This document shows positions 1 to 5,144 of a stretch of DNA of 5,144 nucleotides, piece by piece. Below the pieces are notes generated by a model that saw only the letters and a program-made list of their open reading frames with translations, searched no databases and had not been told where the DNA came from. Position 1 is the first letter of the stretch. Each line of letters opens with the position of its first letter. The position numbers and the translations under genes are program-made. Origin of the DNA: Planktotalea sp. (GTDB lineage: Bacteria > Pseudomonadota > Alphaproteobacteria > Rhodobacterales > Rhodobacteraceae); the NCBI GenBank assembly GCA_024645145.1, contig JAHEGL010000450.1, positions 1 through 5,144 of the forward strand. The letters are read 5' to 3'.

Positions 1-1009
1 GGTTCACATACGGCACATCAGCATCGAGGTTTATATCCTCAGCTTTAAGACCAACAACCTCACTTATCCTCATACCAGTATCAATCATCATAGCAATCAC
101 ACCATCGACCGCATTACTCTCACCAGCTTGCAACCTCGAAGTTAGGATTGCACGAATGGATTGTAACTGCTCACTACTAAAATCTACACGATCCACCGCG
201 TCTTCGAAGAGGTCTGGAATCTTAACATTGGTGAAGGGATTGTTAATCTCAACTTCCTGCATCATTGCGATATAGTTGATAGCAGAGCGAATGACACTCA
301 ACCGACGCTTCACACTCGCTGTCTTTAGCCCTGAGTTAATAAGCTCGCTAACTAAATGATGCACTTGGAGCCTAGTAATAGAGTTGGGTGAAATATCACC
401 AAAAGCTTTGATCAATATCTCAAAGGCAGCATTCACAGGGTTCCGTTGCTTACGGTTATTACTCCAACCTTTCAGGTTAATGTATTCATCACGTATGATA
501 CTAAAGGACCACACCTGCTGCCCCCTAGCTATCTGAACAGCTTGCCACTCTACTTCACTCAACTGCTGCTTTAGAATAGCATCGACAGCTTCTTGCTTCA
601 TTGTTGAGGGTAAGACTGAATGCTGTGCTGTGTGTATCTGCTCGTTAGCTGTAGAGCTTAGCTTGTTGTCCAAGTAATCACTCAGATCGAAGGGCTGGTT
701 CGAGTACTGTGCTTCAAGAGCCTGAGCATCGCTAATGGTATTGCTTGCAGGCTGGTCACTGAGGACCCTGCCCCATTCACCTTCGAGTGCCGCATTGATT
801 TTGTGAGCCTCTTTGAGAGCTAGCTGTCGGTTGCTGGTAGATGTTGTAATCACAACCTTTTGCTTTGGCTTCTGCCCAGATGCTTTGAGCTTCCTCAGGA
901 CGTCAGAAGGCAACCTACGAACAAAGTAATAGTTATCACTGCCCTTCACCTTATGCAGATATTTTGCAGTCACAGTCAGCATTCCCTTTGTCGTGATCAC
1001 ATAACCCAT
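1..1009 (-). CDS. Tyrosine recombinase / phage-type integrase, N-terminal 336 residues (3' end off-window)
   Basis: A site-specific recombinase that would integrate and excise a mobile element at the neighbouring tRNA. The frame from the ATG at 1009 stays open for 336 codons to the left edge. Residues 17-75 (YLHKVKGSDNYYFVRRLP) resemble the DUF6538 N-terminal domain of many proteobacterial integrases. Residues 168-265 look like the SAM-like core-binding domain, with the helix TASVKRRLSVIRSAINYI at 230-247. The catalytic domain begins near residue 278 and contains IDTGMRISEVVGL, in which R314 is the first catalytic arginine. The Lys, HxxR, His/Trp and nucleophilic Tyr lie beyond the edge, so activity cannot be judged. 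The 1009 start is chosen because AGGAGA sits 6 bases upstream; Met10 at 982 lacks a well-spaced site. Sampled lines are 38-45% G+C and the gene uses AGG, CTA, TTA and ATA codons, unlike the suf genes, which suggests horizontal acquisition. Confidence 0.93.
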   Translation of the reverse strand, partial: MGYVITTKGMLTVTAKYLHKVKGSDNYYFVRRLPSDVLRKLKASGQKPKQKVVITTSTSNRQLALKEAHKINAALEGEWGRVLSDQPASNTISDAQALEAQYSNQPFDLSDYLDNKLSSTANEQIHTAQHSVLPSTMKQEAVDAILKQQLSEVEWQAVQIARGQQVWSFSIIRDEYINLKGWSNNRKQRNPVNAAFEILIKAFGDISPNSITRLQVHHLVSELINSGLKTASVKRRLSVIRSAINYIAMMQEVEINNPFTNVKIPDLFEDAVDRVDFSSEQLQSIRAILTSRLQAGESNAVDGVIAMMIDTGMRISEVVGLKAEDINLDADVPYVN

Positions 1010-1015
1010 CTTACT

Positions 1016-1021
1016 TCTCCT
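1016..1021 (-). promoter_or_regulatory. Ribosome binding site of the integrase
   Basis: AGGAGA on the minus strand lies 6 bases (AGTAAG) before the ATG at 1009. This strong, well-spaced Shine-Dalgarno sequence decides the start in favour of 1009 over the internal Met at 982. Confidence 0.75.
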
Positions 1022-1030
1022 CGCTTCTTA

Positions 1031-1048
1031 GAACAACAAAGGCTGTTC
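1031..1048. repeat. Short inverted repeat in the integrase leader
   Basis: On the plus strand GAACA (1031-1035) and TGTTC (1044-1048) form a 5-bp inverted repeat around an 8-base centre. It lies about 10 bases upstream of the integrase ribosome binding site and shares its right arm with the direct repeat at 1044-1066. It could be an operator half-site pair or a small leader hairpin, but five bases is short enough to occur by chance. Confidence 0.35.
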
Positions 1049-1066
1049 CAAAGGTTTGTTCCAAAG
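1044..1066. repeat. Two 10-bp direct repeats, 13-bp period, between tRNA and integrase
   Basis: TGTTCCAAAG occurs at 1044-1053 and again, identically, at 1057-1066. A partial third match, CAAAGG, is at 1037-1042. Short direct repeats between an attachment site and an integrase gene often serve as arm-type sites for the integrase or as excisionase/repressor sites. That function is inferred only from position; the repetition itself is directly visible. Confidence 0.6.
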
Positions 1067-1077
1067 AGAAGCTAAGG

Positions 1078-1106
1078 TTTATCTGCCAGCATTGGCCTTA
1101 TTTCAT
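1078..1106 (-). promoter_or_regulatory. Candidate sigma-70-type promoter for the integrase
   Basis: On the minus strand ATGAAA (1106-1101) and GATAAA (1083-1078) are separated by 17 bases, each matching the consensus hexamer at four of six positions. A start site a few bases below would put both TGTTCCAAAG repeats in the transcribed leader, where a bound protein could block expression. Matches of this quality are common by chance in AT-rich DNA, so this is only a candidate. Confidence 0.25.
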
Positions 1107-1137
1107 TGGGCTTGGTGAGTATATGCTGTGGGATGTA

Positions 1138-1165
1138 TGGCGCACCCAGCAGGATTCGAACCTGC
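1138..1165. other. Probable attachment site (att) at the 3' end of tRNA-Arg
   Basis: The 3' part of the tRNA gene (T arm, 3' acceptor strand, discriminator and CCA) directly faces the integrase gene. Tyrosine integrases often use this part of a tRNA as core site and restore it upon insertion, so the tRNA here is intact and the sequence changes character after CCA. The inner limit of the identity block is not visible and may extend to the anticodon loop near 1178. The second copy should lie at the far end of the element, outside this window. Confidence 0.55.
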
Positions 1166-1214
1166 GGCCTCTGCCTTCGGAGGGCAGCGCTCTATCCAGC
1201 TGAGCTATGGGTGC
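1138..1214 (-). tRNA. tRNA-Arg (anticodon CCG), with encoded CCA
   Basis: Reads CGG arginine codons. The minus strand from 1214 folds into a complete 74-base cloverleaf plus CCA at 1140-1138. The acceptor stem is GCACCCA/TGGGTGC with discriminator G at 1141. The D stem is GCTC/GAGC. The anticodon stem is CTGCC/GGCAG around the loop CTCCGAA, giving CCG at 1180-1178. The T arm is GCAGG, TTCGAAT, CCTGC. All stems pair perfectly. It lies 157 bases after sufS in the same orientation and 128 bases upstream of the integrase start. No hairpin followed by a T-run is visible after CCA, so its original terminator may have been displaced by the insertion. Confidence 0.98.
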
Positions 1215-1226
1215 GTACACCGCGCG

Positions 1227-1255
1227 TGTATAGCTTTGCTGCACCAGTCCCGCAA
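1227..1255 (-). promoter_or_regulatory. Candidate promoter of tRNA-Arg
   Basis: On the minus strand TTGCGG (1255-1250) and TATACA (1232-1227) are separated by exactly 17 bases. The -10 box ends 12 bases before the mature tRNA 5' end, which suits a short leader removed by RNase P. The -10 matches the consensus at four of six positions and the -35 keeps TTG. The short inverted repeat TACAC/GTGTA (1216-1230) overlaps the -10 and the leader. No other gene needs a promoter here, which supports the call. Confidence 0.45.
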
Positions 1256-1321
1256 TGCCTAAAACCTTGCTCGTATTGCGCTAAAGTCATAGCCGCCTTC
1301 ATCATTTGCAGCACGGTTTAA

Positions 1322-1352
1322 AGAACCATGAGCACTGTAATGGCCGGCTCAT
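1322..1352 (-). terminator. Weak candidate terminator after sufS
   Basis: On the minus strand ATGAGC (1352-1347) and GCTCAT (1333-1328) can pair across a 13-base loop, followed closely by TTCTTT (1326-1321 region). It lies 20 bases past the sufS stop, where the operon should end. The 6-bp stem, large loop and interrupted T-tract make it a poor intrinsic terminator; Rho-dependent ending or readthrough into the tRNA is equally possible. Confidence 0.25.
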
Positions 1353-1371
1353 TCATCGTCGCTGCAGAACT

Positions 1372-2592
1372 TTAACCAAATAAATCATGGGCAAGCTCTA
1401 GCGCGTCGACCAATGTGTCAACTTCCGCGCGCGTATTATACATCGCAAAGGATGCGCGGCAGGTTGCCGTCTCGTCCAAAAACTCCATCAAAGGTCCGGT
1501 GCAATGCTGGCCTGCACGCACGGCGACACCCTTTTTATCAAGGATCGTCGAGATGTCATGCGCATGCGCAGCGCCGTCCATCGTAAAGCTGAAAATCGCG
1601 CCCTTATTCGCAGCATTGCCCTGAACAGAAAGCCAGTTAAGCCCATGTAACCGCGTACTTGCGTAGTCGCGCAGATCGTTTTCATGGCTGGAAATCGCCT
1701 CCATTCCAACGTTCATCATATACTCAAGCGCAACGCCAAGACCGATCATCTGAACAATGCCGGGCGTTCCCGCCTCAAACATCATTGGCGGATCATTGTA
1801 GCTCACTGCGTCTTTGGTGACTTCACGGATCATATCGCCACCGCCAATAAAGGGACGCATCTCAGTCATGCGTTCACGCTTCATAAAGATCGCGCCAGAC
1901 CCTGACGGCCCATAAAGTTTGTGCCCCGTAATGGCATAAAAATCGCAACCAATATCGTCGACATTTACAGGCATATGCACGGCAGACTGCGACCCATCCA
2001 CCAGGACTGCAATGCCGCGTTCGTGCGCAGCCTTAGTGATTGTTTTCACGTCAACAACGGTGCCAAGTACATTGGACATATGCGTCACGGCAACCAGCTT
2101 TGTGCGCGGCCCCATCGCATCAATGAACGCCTGCGGATCCAACGCTCCGCTTGCATCAACATCGACCCATTTGATCAACACGCCCTGACGCTCACGCAAA
2201 AAATGCCACGGCACAATGTTTGCATGGTGCTCCATCACAGAAAGGATGATTTCATCCCCTGCCTGTAGGTTCGGCATCGCCCAGCCATAAGCAACCGTGT
2301 TGATCCCTTCGGTCGTGCCCGAGTTGAAAACGATCTGTTCCGCGTCAGCGACGTTTAGAAACTTGGCGATCGTGCCGCGCACAGCTTCATATTTGTCCGT
2401 GGCTAGGTTGCTCAAAAAATGAAGTCCACGATGTACGTTCGCGTATTCCTCGCTATAGGCGCGCGAAATCGCGTCGATCACCACCTGCGGTTTTTGCGCA
2501 GATGCGCCATTGTCCAGATATACCAAGGGCTTGCCGTTTACTTCACGCGACAAGATTGGAAAATCAGCGCGGATCGCGTCAACATCAAACAT
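1372..2592 (-). CDS. sufS: Cysteine desulfurase SufS (group II, PLP-dependent)
   Basis: Removes sulfur from L-cysteine, giving alanine and an enzyme-bound persulfide that feeds the SufBCD scaffold in the cytoplasm. The 406-residue length is normal for the family. Key residues fit E. coli SufS numbering closely: H123 in EHHANIVPW stacks on the cofactor, D199 in LVDGSQS contacts the pyridine nitrogen, K225 in TGHKLYGPSG forms the Schiff base, C364 in RAGQHCTGPL is the persulfide cysteine, and R379 in TCRASF binds the substrate carboxylate. The ATG at 2592 overlaps the end of the upstream membrane-protein gene by 8 bases (ATGTTTGA). No strong Shine-Dalgarno precedes it (only GGGA about 10 bases away), so translation is probably coupled. 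It is the last gene of the cluster seen here; no sufE-like partner is in the window. Confidence 0.97.
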   Translation of the reverse strand: MFDVDAIRADFPILSREVNGKPLVYLDNGASAQKPQVVIDAISRAYSEEYANVHRGLHFLSNLATDKYEAVRGTIAKFLNVADAEQIVFNSGTTEGINTVAYGWAMPNLQAGDEIILSVMEHHANIVPWHFLRERQGVLIKWVDVDASGALDPQAFIDAMGPRTKLVAVTHMSNVLGTVVDVKTITKAAHERGIAVLVDGSQSAVHMPVNVDDIGCDFYAITGHKLYGPSGSGAIFMKRERMTEMRPFIGGGDMIREVTKDAVSYNDPPMMFEAGTPGIVQMIGLGVALEYMMNVGMEAISSHENDLRDYASTRLHGLNWLSVQGNAANKGAIFSFTMDGAAHAHDISTILDKKGVAVRAGQHCTGPLMEFLDETATCRASFAMYNTRAEVDTLVDALELAHDLFG

Positions 2593-3172
2593 ACGGTGTC
2601 AGTCCCATATTCTGCACACCAAGCATCGACAGCAAAATCGCGAGGCCAAGCATTATTCCAAAGCCAGTCAAAACGAGTGCGCCAAAACTGGTGAACAGAT
2701 TGTTAAATTCATGTGCAACATCAATGAAGTGCAACAGCAGATACATGCCATATAGCGTGGCGCCCAGCACGAGCAAACCCGCAATGCCGGGCACGATAAT
2801 CATCAAGACAAATGCGGCTAGTTGCACCGCTAAACGCAGGAACTGAAGCCAAATGAGCAGCAGCATGATGCTCTCAACATTTGCTTTACCACCAATGAAA
2901 CGCCCCGCGTATGTTAGTGAATAGATGCTCAGAATAAGGCCTGCCCCGATAAACCCCGCAAAAATGATTGGCGACGTAAACATCACCGGCAGCGGCCCTT
3001 GTGGCGGCGTTAGAACCAAGGACAGCTGATAGACGATTGTATTCAACACGACCGCCAGCGCCAAGGCGCTCCATAGAATGCTGCGCTCTGGGCACATGGA
3101 CAAAATTTCTGCGGCAGCTTCACGTGGTTGGGAAATCGTGCGCATCGCTAATGGAAGTAAAATGTTCAGCAT
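2585..3172 (-). CDS. YIP1-like integral membrane protein in the suf operon (second of two)
   Basis: Function unknown. The 195-residue protein has a short, cytoplasmic-looking N-terminus (TISQPREAAAEIL, about residues 12-24) and about five hydrophobic segments, near residues 31-54, 66-88, 101-128, 130-150 and 163-184. This layout resembles bacterial YIP1-family proteins; the family call rests on architecture and operon position, not on a search. The start at 3172 is chosen because AGAGG lies 6 bases upstream and the ATG overlaps the previous stop by one base (TGATG). The same frame is open to 3442, but that extension would overlap about 90 codons of the preceding gene and reads as arginine-rich, non-family sequence. 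Its stop overlaps the sufS start. Being locked between sufD and sufS suggests a link to Fe-S assembly, perhaps membrane tethering, but this is inference. Confidence 0.85.
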   Translation of the reverse strand: MLNILLPLAMRTISQPREAAAEILSMCPERSILWSALALAVVLNTIVYQLSLVLTPPQGPLPVMFTSPIIFAGFIGAGLILSIYSLTYAGRFIGGKANVESIMLLLIWLQFLRLAVQLAAFVLMIIVPGIAGLLVLGATLYGMYLLLHFIDVAHEFNNLFTSFGALVLTGFGIMLGLAILLSMLGVQNMGLTPYV

Positions 3173-3654
3173 CAATTGCCTCTTTCTGCTTCGATCAGAC
3201 CGGACAGCCAAAACCACATAAAAACTGCGAACCACAAGAAGCCAACGATTTGCAGGCCCGGTCCAGGCCCGACAAAACCCTCGATCAAGCCATTCAACAA
3301 CAACAACGGGCTGGCCGCCAGAAAAGACCAAAATAGTGCGATACGTGCCCCGTACCAATCGCCCTGCCCGCGCACGATTTTTGCGATCAGATGGCTCAAG
3401 GCTGCAAGCGCGTAAAACACCAATGGCGCAATGAAAAGCCATGCCATGAGCGTGCCACCCAGAAGCATGTTCAACTCAACACCCTCCAAATGCGCTTGGC
3501 GCGCCAAAGCGGGCCAGCGGGCAACAAAGGCGATCGTACAGCCGACCATCAAGATCATTATCGCCCGATCCTCGCGTTGACCCGCGCCCAAGATCCGCGC
3601 AAACGCTCTGCGCGGCCCTTTATAGGTCGCAACAATGTCTGTTGTTGCGGGCAT
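3172..3654 (-). CDS. YIP1-like small membrane protein in the suf operon (first of two)
   Basis: Function unknown. It has 160 residues, with a basic N-terminus (YKGPRRAFARIL, residues 11-22) and about four hydrophobic segments, near 31-48, 66-92, 104-122 and 133-154, the last rich in Trp and Phe (FLWFAVFMWFWL). The N-terminal pattern of a short amphipathic stretch before the first membrane segment parallels that of the next gene, so the two may be diverged paralogues or subunits of one complex; this is judged by eye. The ATG at 3654 overlaps the sufD stop by one base (TGATG) and no clear Shine-Dalgarno is seen, so translation likely depends on ribosomes finishing sufD. Its own stop overlaps the next start in the same way. 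A YIP1-family assignment is less certain than for its neighbour because it is shorter. Confidence 0.82.
   Translation of the reverse strand: MPATTDIVATYKGPRRAFARILGAGQREDRAIMILMVGCTIAFVARWPALARQAHLEGVELNMLLGGTLMAWLFIAPLVFYALAALSHLIAKIVRGQGDWYGARIALFWSFLAASPLLLLNGLIEGFVGPGPGLQIVGFLWFAVFMWFWLSGLIEAERGN
3179..3183 (-). promoter_or_regulatory. Ribosome binding site deciding the second membrane-protein start
   Basis: AGAGG on the minus strand lies 6 bases (CAATTG) before the ATG at 3172, inside the last codons of the preceding gene. It supports the 195-residue form over the longer open frame that begins at 3442. Confidence 0.6.
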
Positions 3655-4934
3655 CAGCTACGACGTCTTGCCAGCCATGCGGCCAATCGCTCGTTGATTT
3701 CATCTGCGAGCGCTTCGTTCTCGATCTCTTCGACCGCTTCAGCAAGGAAAGACAGCGTTAGCATATCTGTCGCTTCACCATGGGTCACACCGCGTGAACG
3801 CAAATAAAACAGAGCATCCTCATCAATCGCACCGGATGTGGATCCGTGCGAACACGCCACATCATCGGCGTAGATCTCAAGCTCAGGCTTCGCGAGAAAC
3901 TGACTGTCCTCGTCGAGCAAAAGAGATTGACTAATCTGGTAACCATCGGTCTTTTGTGCACCGGCTTTCACGAGGATTTTACCCTGAAACACGCCAGTTG
4001 CGCCATTGCGCAGCACTTTCTTGAAAACCTGTCGGCTTTCGCAATTTACCGCGTCATGAGTTATGAACACAGTGTCATCGTGATGAAAGTCACCGTCGCC
4101 AAGCGCAGCGCCAGCAACCGTCGCATGCGCGTCGTCACCAGTAAGTTCAATCACGCACTCATTTCGCGTCATCACACCATTTGCGGTCAGCGTGAAACTT
4201 TTGAAGGTCGATTCAGTGCCTAAGCGCGCAAAAATATGTGTCGCTACACGTCGCTCATGATCGCGGCCTTGTGTACGTACATGATGGAACTTCGCGCCAT
4301 CTGCGACCTCCACCTCCATGCACTTATTGAAACGTGCCGCGGCTGGACCGTTTTCCAAGACCGTCACCTCTGCGCCCGCGTCCAGTTTAATCACATGGTG
4401 TAACACCGCGTCAGAAGTATCTGATTTATGATGATAAGTGAGCTGAATTGGCTTGCTTGGCGTACCAGTCACATGCAGCAAAACCCCATCCGTCGCGAAC
4501 GCCGTATTCAGTGCTGCTAATGGACGCTCAACAGGCGCTTGCCCGTTGGCTTCCAAAGCACCATACAGCCCTTGCGCCCAATGGATATCTGTTTCTGCTG
4601 TCTCAAGTCGCTCGATTGAGATGCCTTCAAGCTCCAGCTCATCCGAAGCTGCCGCATCAAACACACCATCAATAAAGACAATTTGAAGCGTGTCAATCGC
4701 GTCAAATACAGGCACCTCATCCGTAACCAAGACAGACGCCTGCGTCGCGCCAACTTGCGTTAACGTGTCAGGGCGCGTGTACTTCCAGTATTCGTCACGA
4801 CGGCTTGGCAAGCCCATGCTGCGCAGGCGCGCCAAAGCCACGTTGCGCGCGGCACCGCTCCACCCGCCTTGCGGCATAGTATGGGTGGCAATCCGCTCTT
4901 CGGTTGCGTCGAGTTTCGCTTGCAAAGCAGACAT
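3654..4934 (-). CDS. sufD: Fe-S cluster assembly scaffold protein SufD
   Basis: Partner of SufB in the cytoplasmic SufB-SufC-SufD complex, needed for iron acquisition and cluster building. The 426 residues match the family. The N-terminal part (to about 140) is helical with the conserved RRDEYWKYTRPD stretch at 45-56. The middle (about 150-370) is the beta-helix core, including ITHDAVNCESRQVFKKVL at 291-308 and GVFQGKILV at 314-322. The C-terminal motif ACSHGSTSGAIDEDALFYLRSRG (360-382) carries C361 and H363, which correspond to the E. coli SufD region (H360) implicated in cluster formation. The final helices would contact SufC. The ATG at 4934 follows the sufC stop with no gap (TAAATG) and is preceded by GAGGTG at a 6-base spacing. 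It is distinguished from SufB by length and by lacking SufB's extra N-terminal cysteines. Confidence 0.96.
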   Translation of the reverse strand: MSALQAKLDATEERIATHTMPQGGWSGAARNVALARLRSMGLPSRRDEYWKYTRPDTLTQVGATQASVLVTDEVPVFDAIDTLQIVFIDGVFDAAASDELELEGISIERLETAETDIHWAQGLYGALEANGQAPVERPLAALNTAFATDGVLLHVTGTPSKPIQLTYHHKSDTSDAVLHHVIKLDAGAEVTVLENGPAAARFNKCMEVEVADGAKFHHVRTQGRDHERRVATHIFARLGTESTFKSFTLTANGVMTRNECVIELTGDDAHATVAGAALGDGDFHHDDTVFITHDAVNCESRQVFKKVLRNGATGVFQGKILVKAGAQKTDGYQISQSLLLDEDSQFLAKPELEIYADDVACSHGSTSGAIDEDALFYLRSRGVTHGEATDMLTLSFLAEAVEEIENEALADEINERLAAWLARRRS

Positions 4935-5144
4935 TTAAGCCACCTCTGCCAAGATGTCGGCGTAACCGTTCTGTTCAACTTCAAGCGCAAGCTCTGGCCC
5001 GCCTGTTTTGACGATACGACCGTTTGCCATAATGTGCACAACATCGGGTTTGATGTGATCAAGCAGGCGCTGGTAGTGCGTGATGACCAAGAAGCCACGC
5101 CCTTCAGAGCGCAGCGCATTGACGCCCTCAGCAACCAGTTTCAT
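4935..5144 (-). CDS. sufC: Fe-S assembly ATPase SufC, C-terminal 69 residues (5' end off-window)
   Basis: ABC-type ATPase subunit of the SufBCD complex; it has no membrane domain and drives shape changes in SufB-SufD. Only the end of the nucleotide-binding domain is present: an [20 protein letters not shown] stretch containing the switch (H-loop) histidine at visible residue 23, then [24 protein letters not shown], and a family-typical tail ending [10 protein letters not shown]. The Walker A, Walker B and signature motifs lie beyond the right edge. The first visible codon is ATG but aligns inside the family, after the Walker B and D-loop region, so it is not the start. The stop TAA abuts the sufD ATG. 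Confidence 0.95.
   Translation of the reverse strand: MKLVAEGVNALRSEGRGFLVITHYQRLLDHIKPDVVHIMANGRIVKTGGPELALEVEQNGYADILAEVA
4941..4946 (-). promoter_or_regulatory. Ribosome binding site of sufD
   Basis: GAGGTG on the minus strand lies 6 bases before the sufD ATG and is embedded in the last sufC codons (Glu-Val). It confirms the 4934 start and suggests sufD can initiate independently as well as by coupling. Confidence 0.6.

Noticed and set aside
860..1075. A 71-codon plus-strand frame opposite the integrase N-terminus
   Set aside because: It is antisense to a strongly supported integrase frame, with no ribosome binding site or recognisable family.
1085..1096. Short hairpin GCCA/TGGC between tRNA and integrase as a tRNA terminator
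   Set aside because: The stem has only four base pairs and no T-run follows on the minus strand.
1106..1321. A 71-codon plus-strand open frame across the tRNA region
   Set aside because: It is the antisense reading of the tRNA-Arg gene (peptide [21 protein letters not shown]), a well-known false gene product, with no ribosome binding site or family.
2585..3442. A 285-codon minus-strand frame with a 90-residue N-terminal extension on the second membrane protein
   Set aside because: The extra part lies almost wholly inside the other membrane-protein gene in another frame, is arginine-rich and hydrophilic in an off-frame manner, and the 3172 start has a good ribosome binding site and TGATG coupling.
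3391..3807. A 138-codon plus-strand frame opposite sufD and the first membrane gene
   Set aside because: It is antisense to two supported coding genes, has no recognisable domain and a low-complexity Ser/Ala tail; it is a shadow frame.
4760..5134. A 124-codon minus-strand frame across the sufC-sufD junction
   Set aside because: It is an out-of-frame reading of the real sufC and sufD genes, rich in Arg, Ser, Trp and Cys and without family character.
5142..5144. An ATG at the right edge as a possible start of sufC
   Set aside because: The following residues match the part of SufC after the Walker B and D-loop region, so this Met is internal and the gene begins outside the window.

Overview
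The window reads as a chromosomal junction in an alphaproteobacterium, most likely of the Rhodobacterales/Roseobacter group. That placement is an inference from the gene order sufC-sufD-(two small membrane proteins)-sufS, the moderate to high G+C of the suf genes and the protein sequences; no 16S or other marker is present. Every supported gene lies on the minus strand, so transcription runs from right to left.

Right part (5144 down to 1372): the downstream section of an iron-sulfur cluster assembly (SUF) operon. In transcription order it holds the C-terminal end of the ATPase SufC, a complete scaffold subunit SufD, two small hydrophobic proteins (160 and 195 residues) that look YIP1-like, and a complete cysteine desulfurase SufS with all expected catalytic residues. 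The genes abut or overlap by 1 to 8 bases (TAAATG, TGATG, TGATG, ATGTTTGA), so they are probably one translationally coupled transcript. SufS takes sulfur from cysteine, the SufB-SufC-SufD complex (SufB lies off-window) builds the cluster, and the membrane pair has no known role in this.

Middle (1371 to 1138): a 157-base spacer with a weak candidate terminator and a good candidate promoter, followed by a complete tRNA-Arg (anticodon CCG) with an encoded CCA end.

Left part (1137 to 1): a spacer of about 130 bases with a short direct repeat, then a tyrosine recombinase gene that runs off the left edge. This DNA is more AT-rich (sample lines 38-45% G+C against 52-60% in suf) and uses codons such as AGG, CTA, TTA and ATA. 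An integrase starting just beyond the 3' end of an intact tRNA is the classic layout of an integrated element, so the island boundary is probably at or just inside the tRNA 3' end, with the element extending left beyond the window.

I see no CRISPR array, no insertion sequence and no clearly new defence or metabolic system. The most interesting points are the membrane-protein pair inside the suf operon and the island junction with its repeat-bearing integrase leader.
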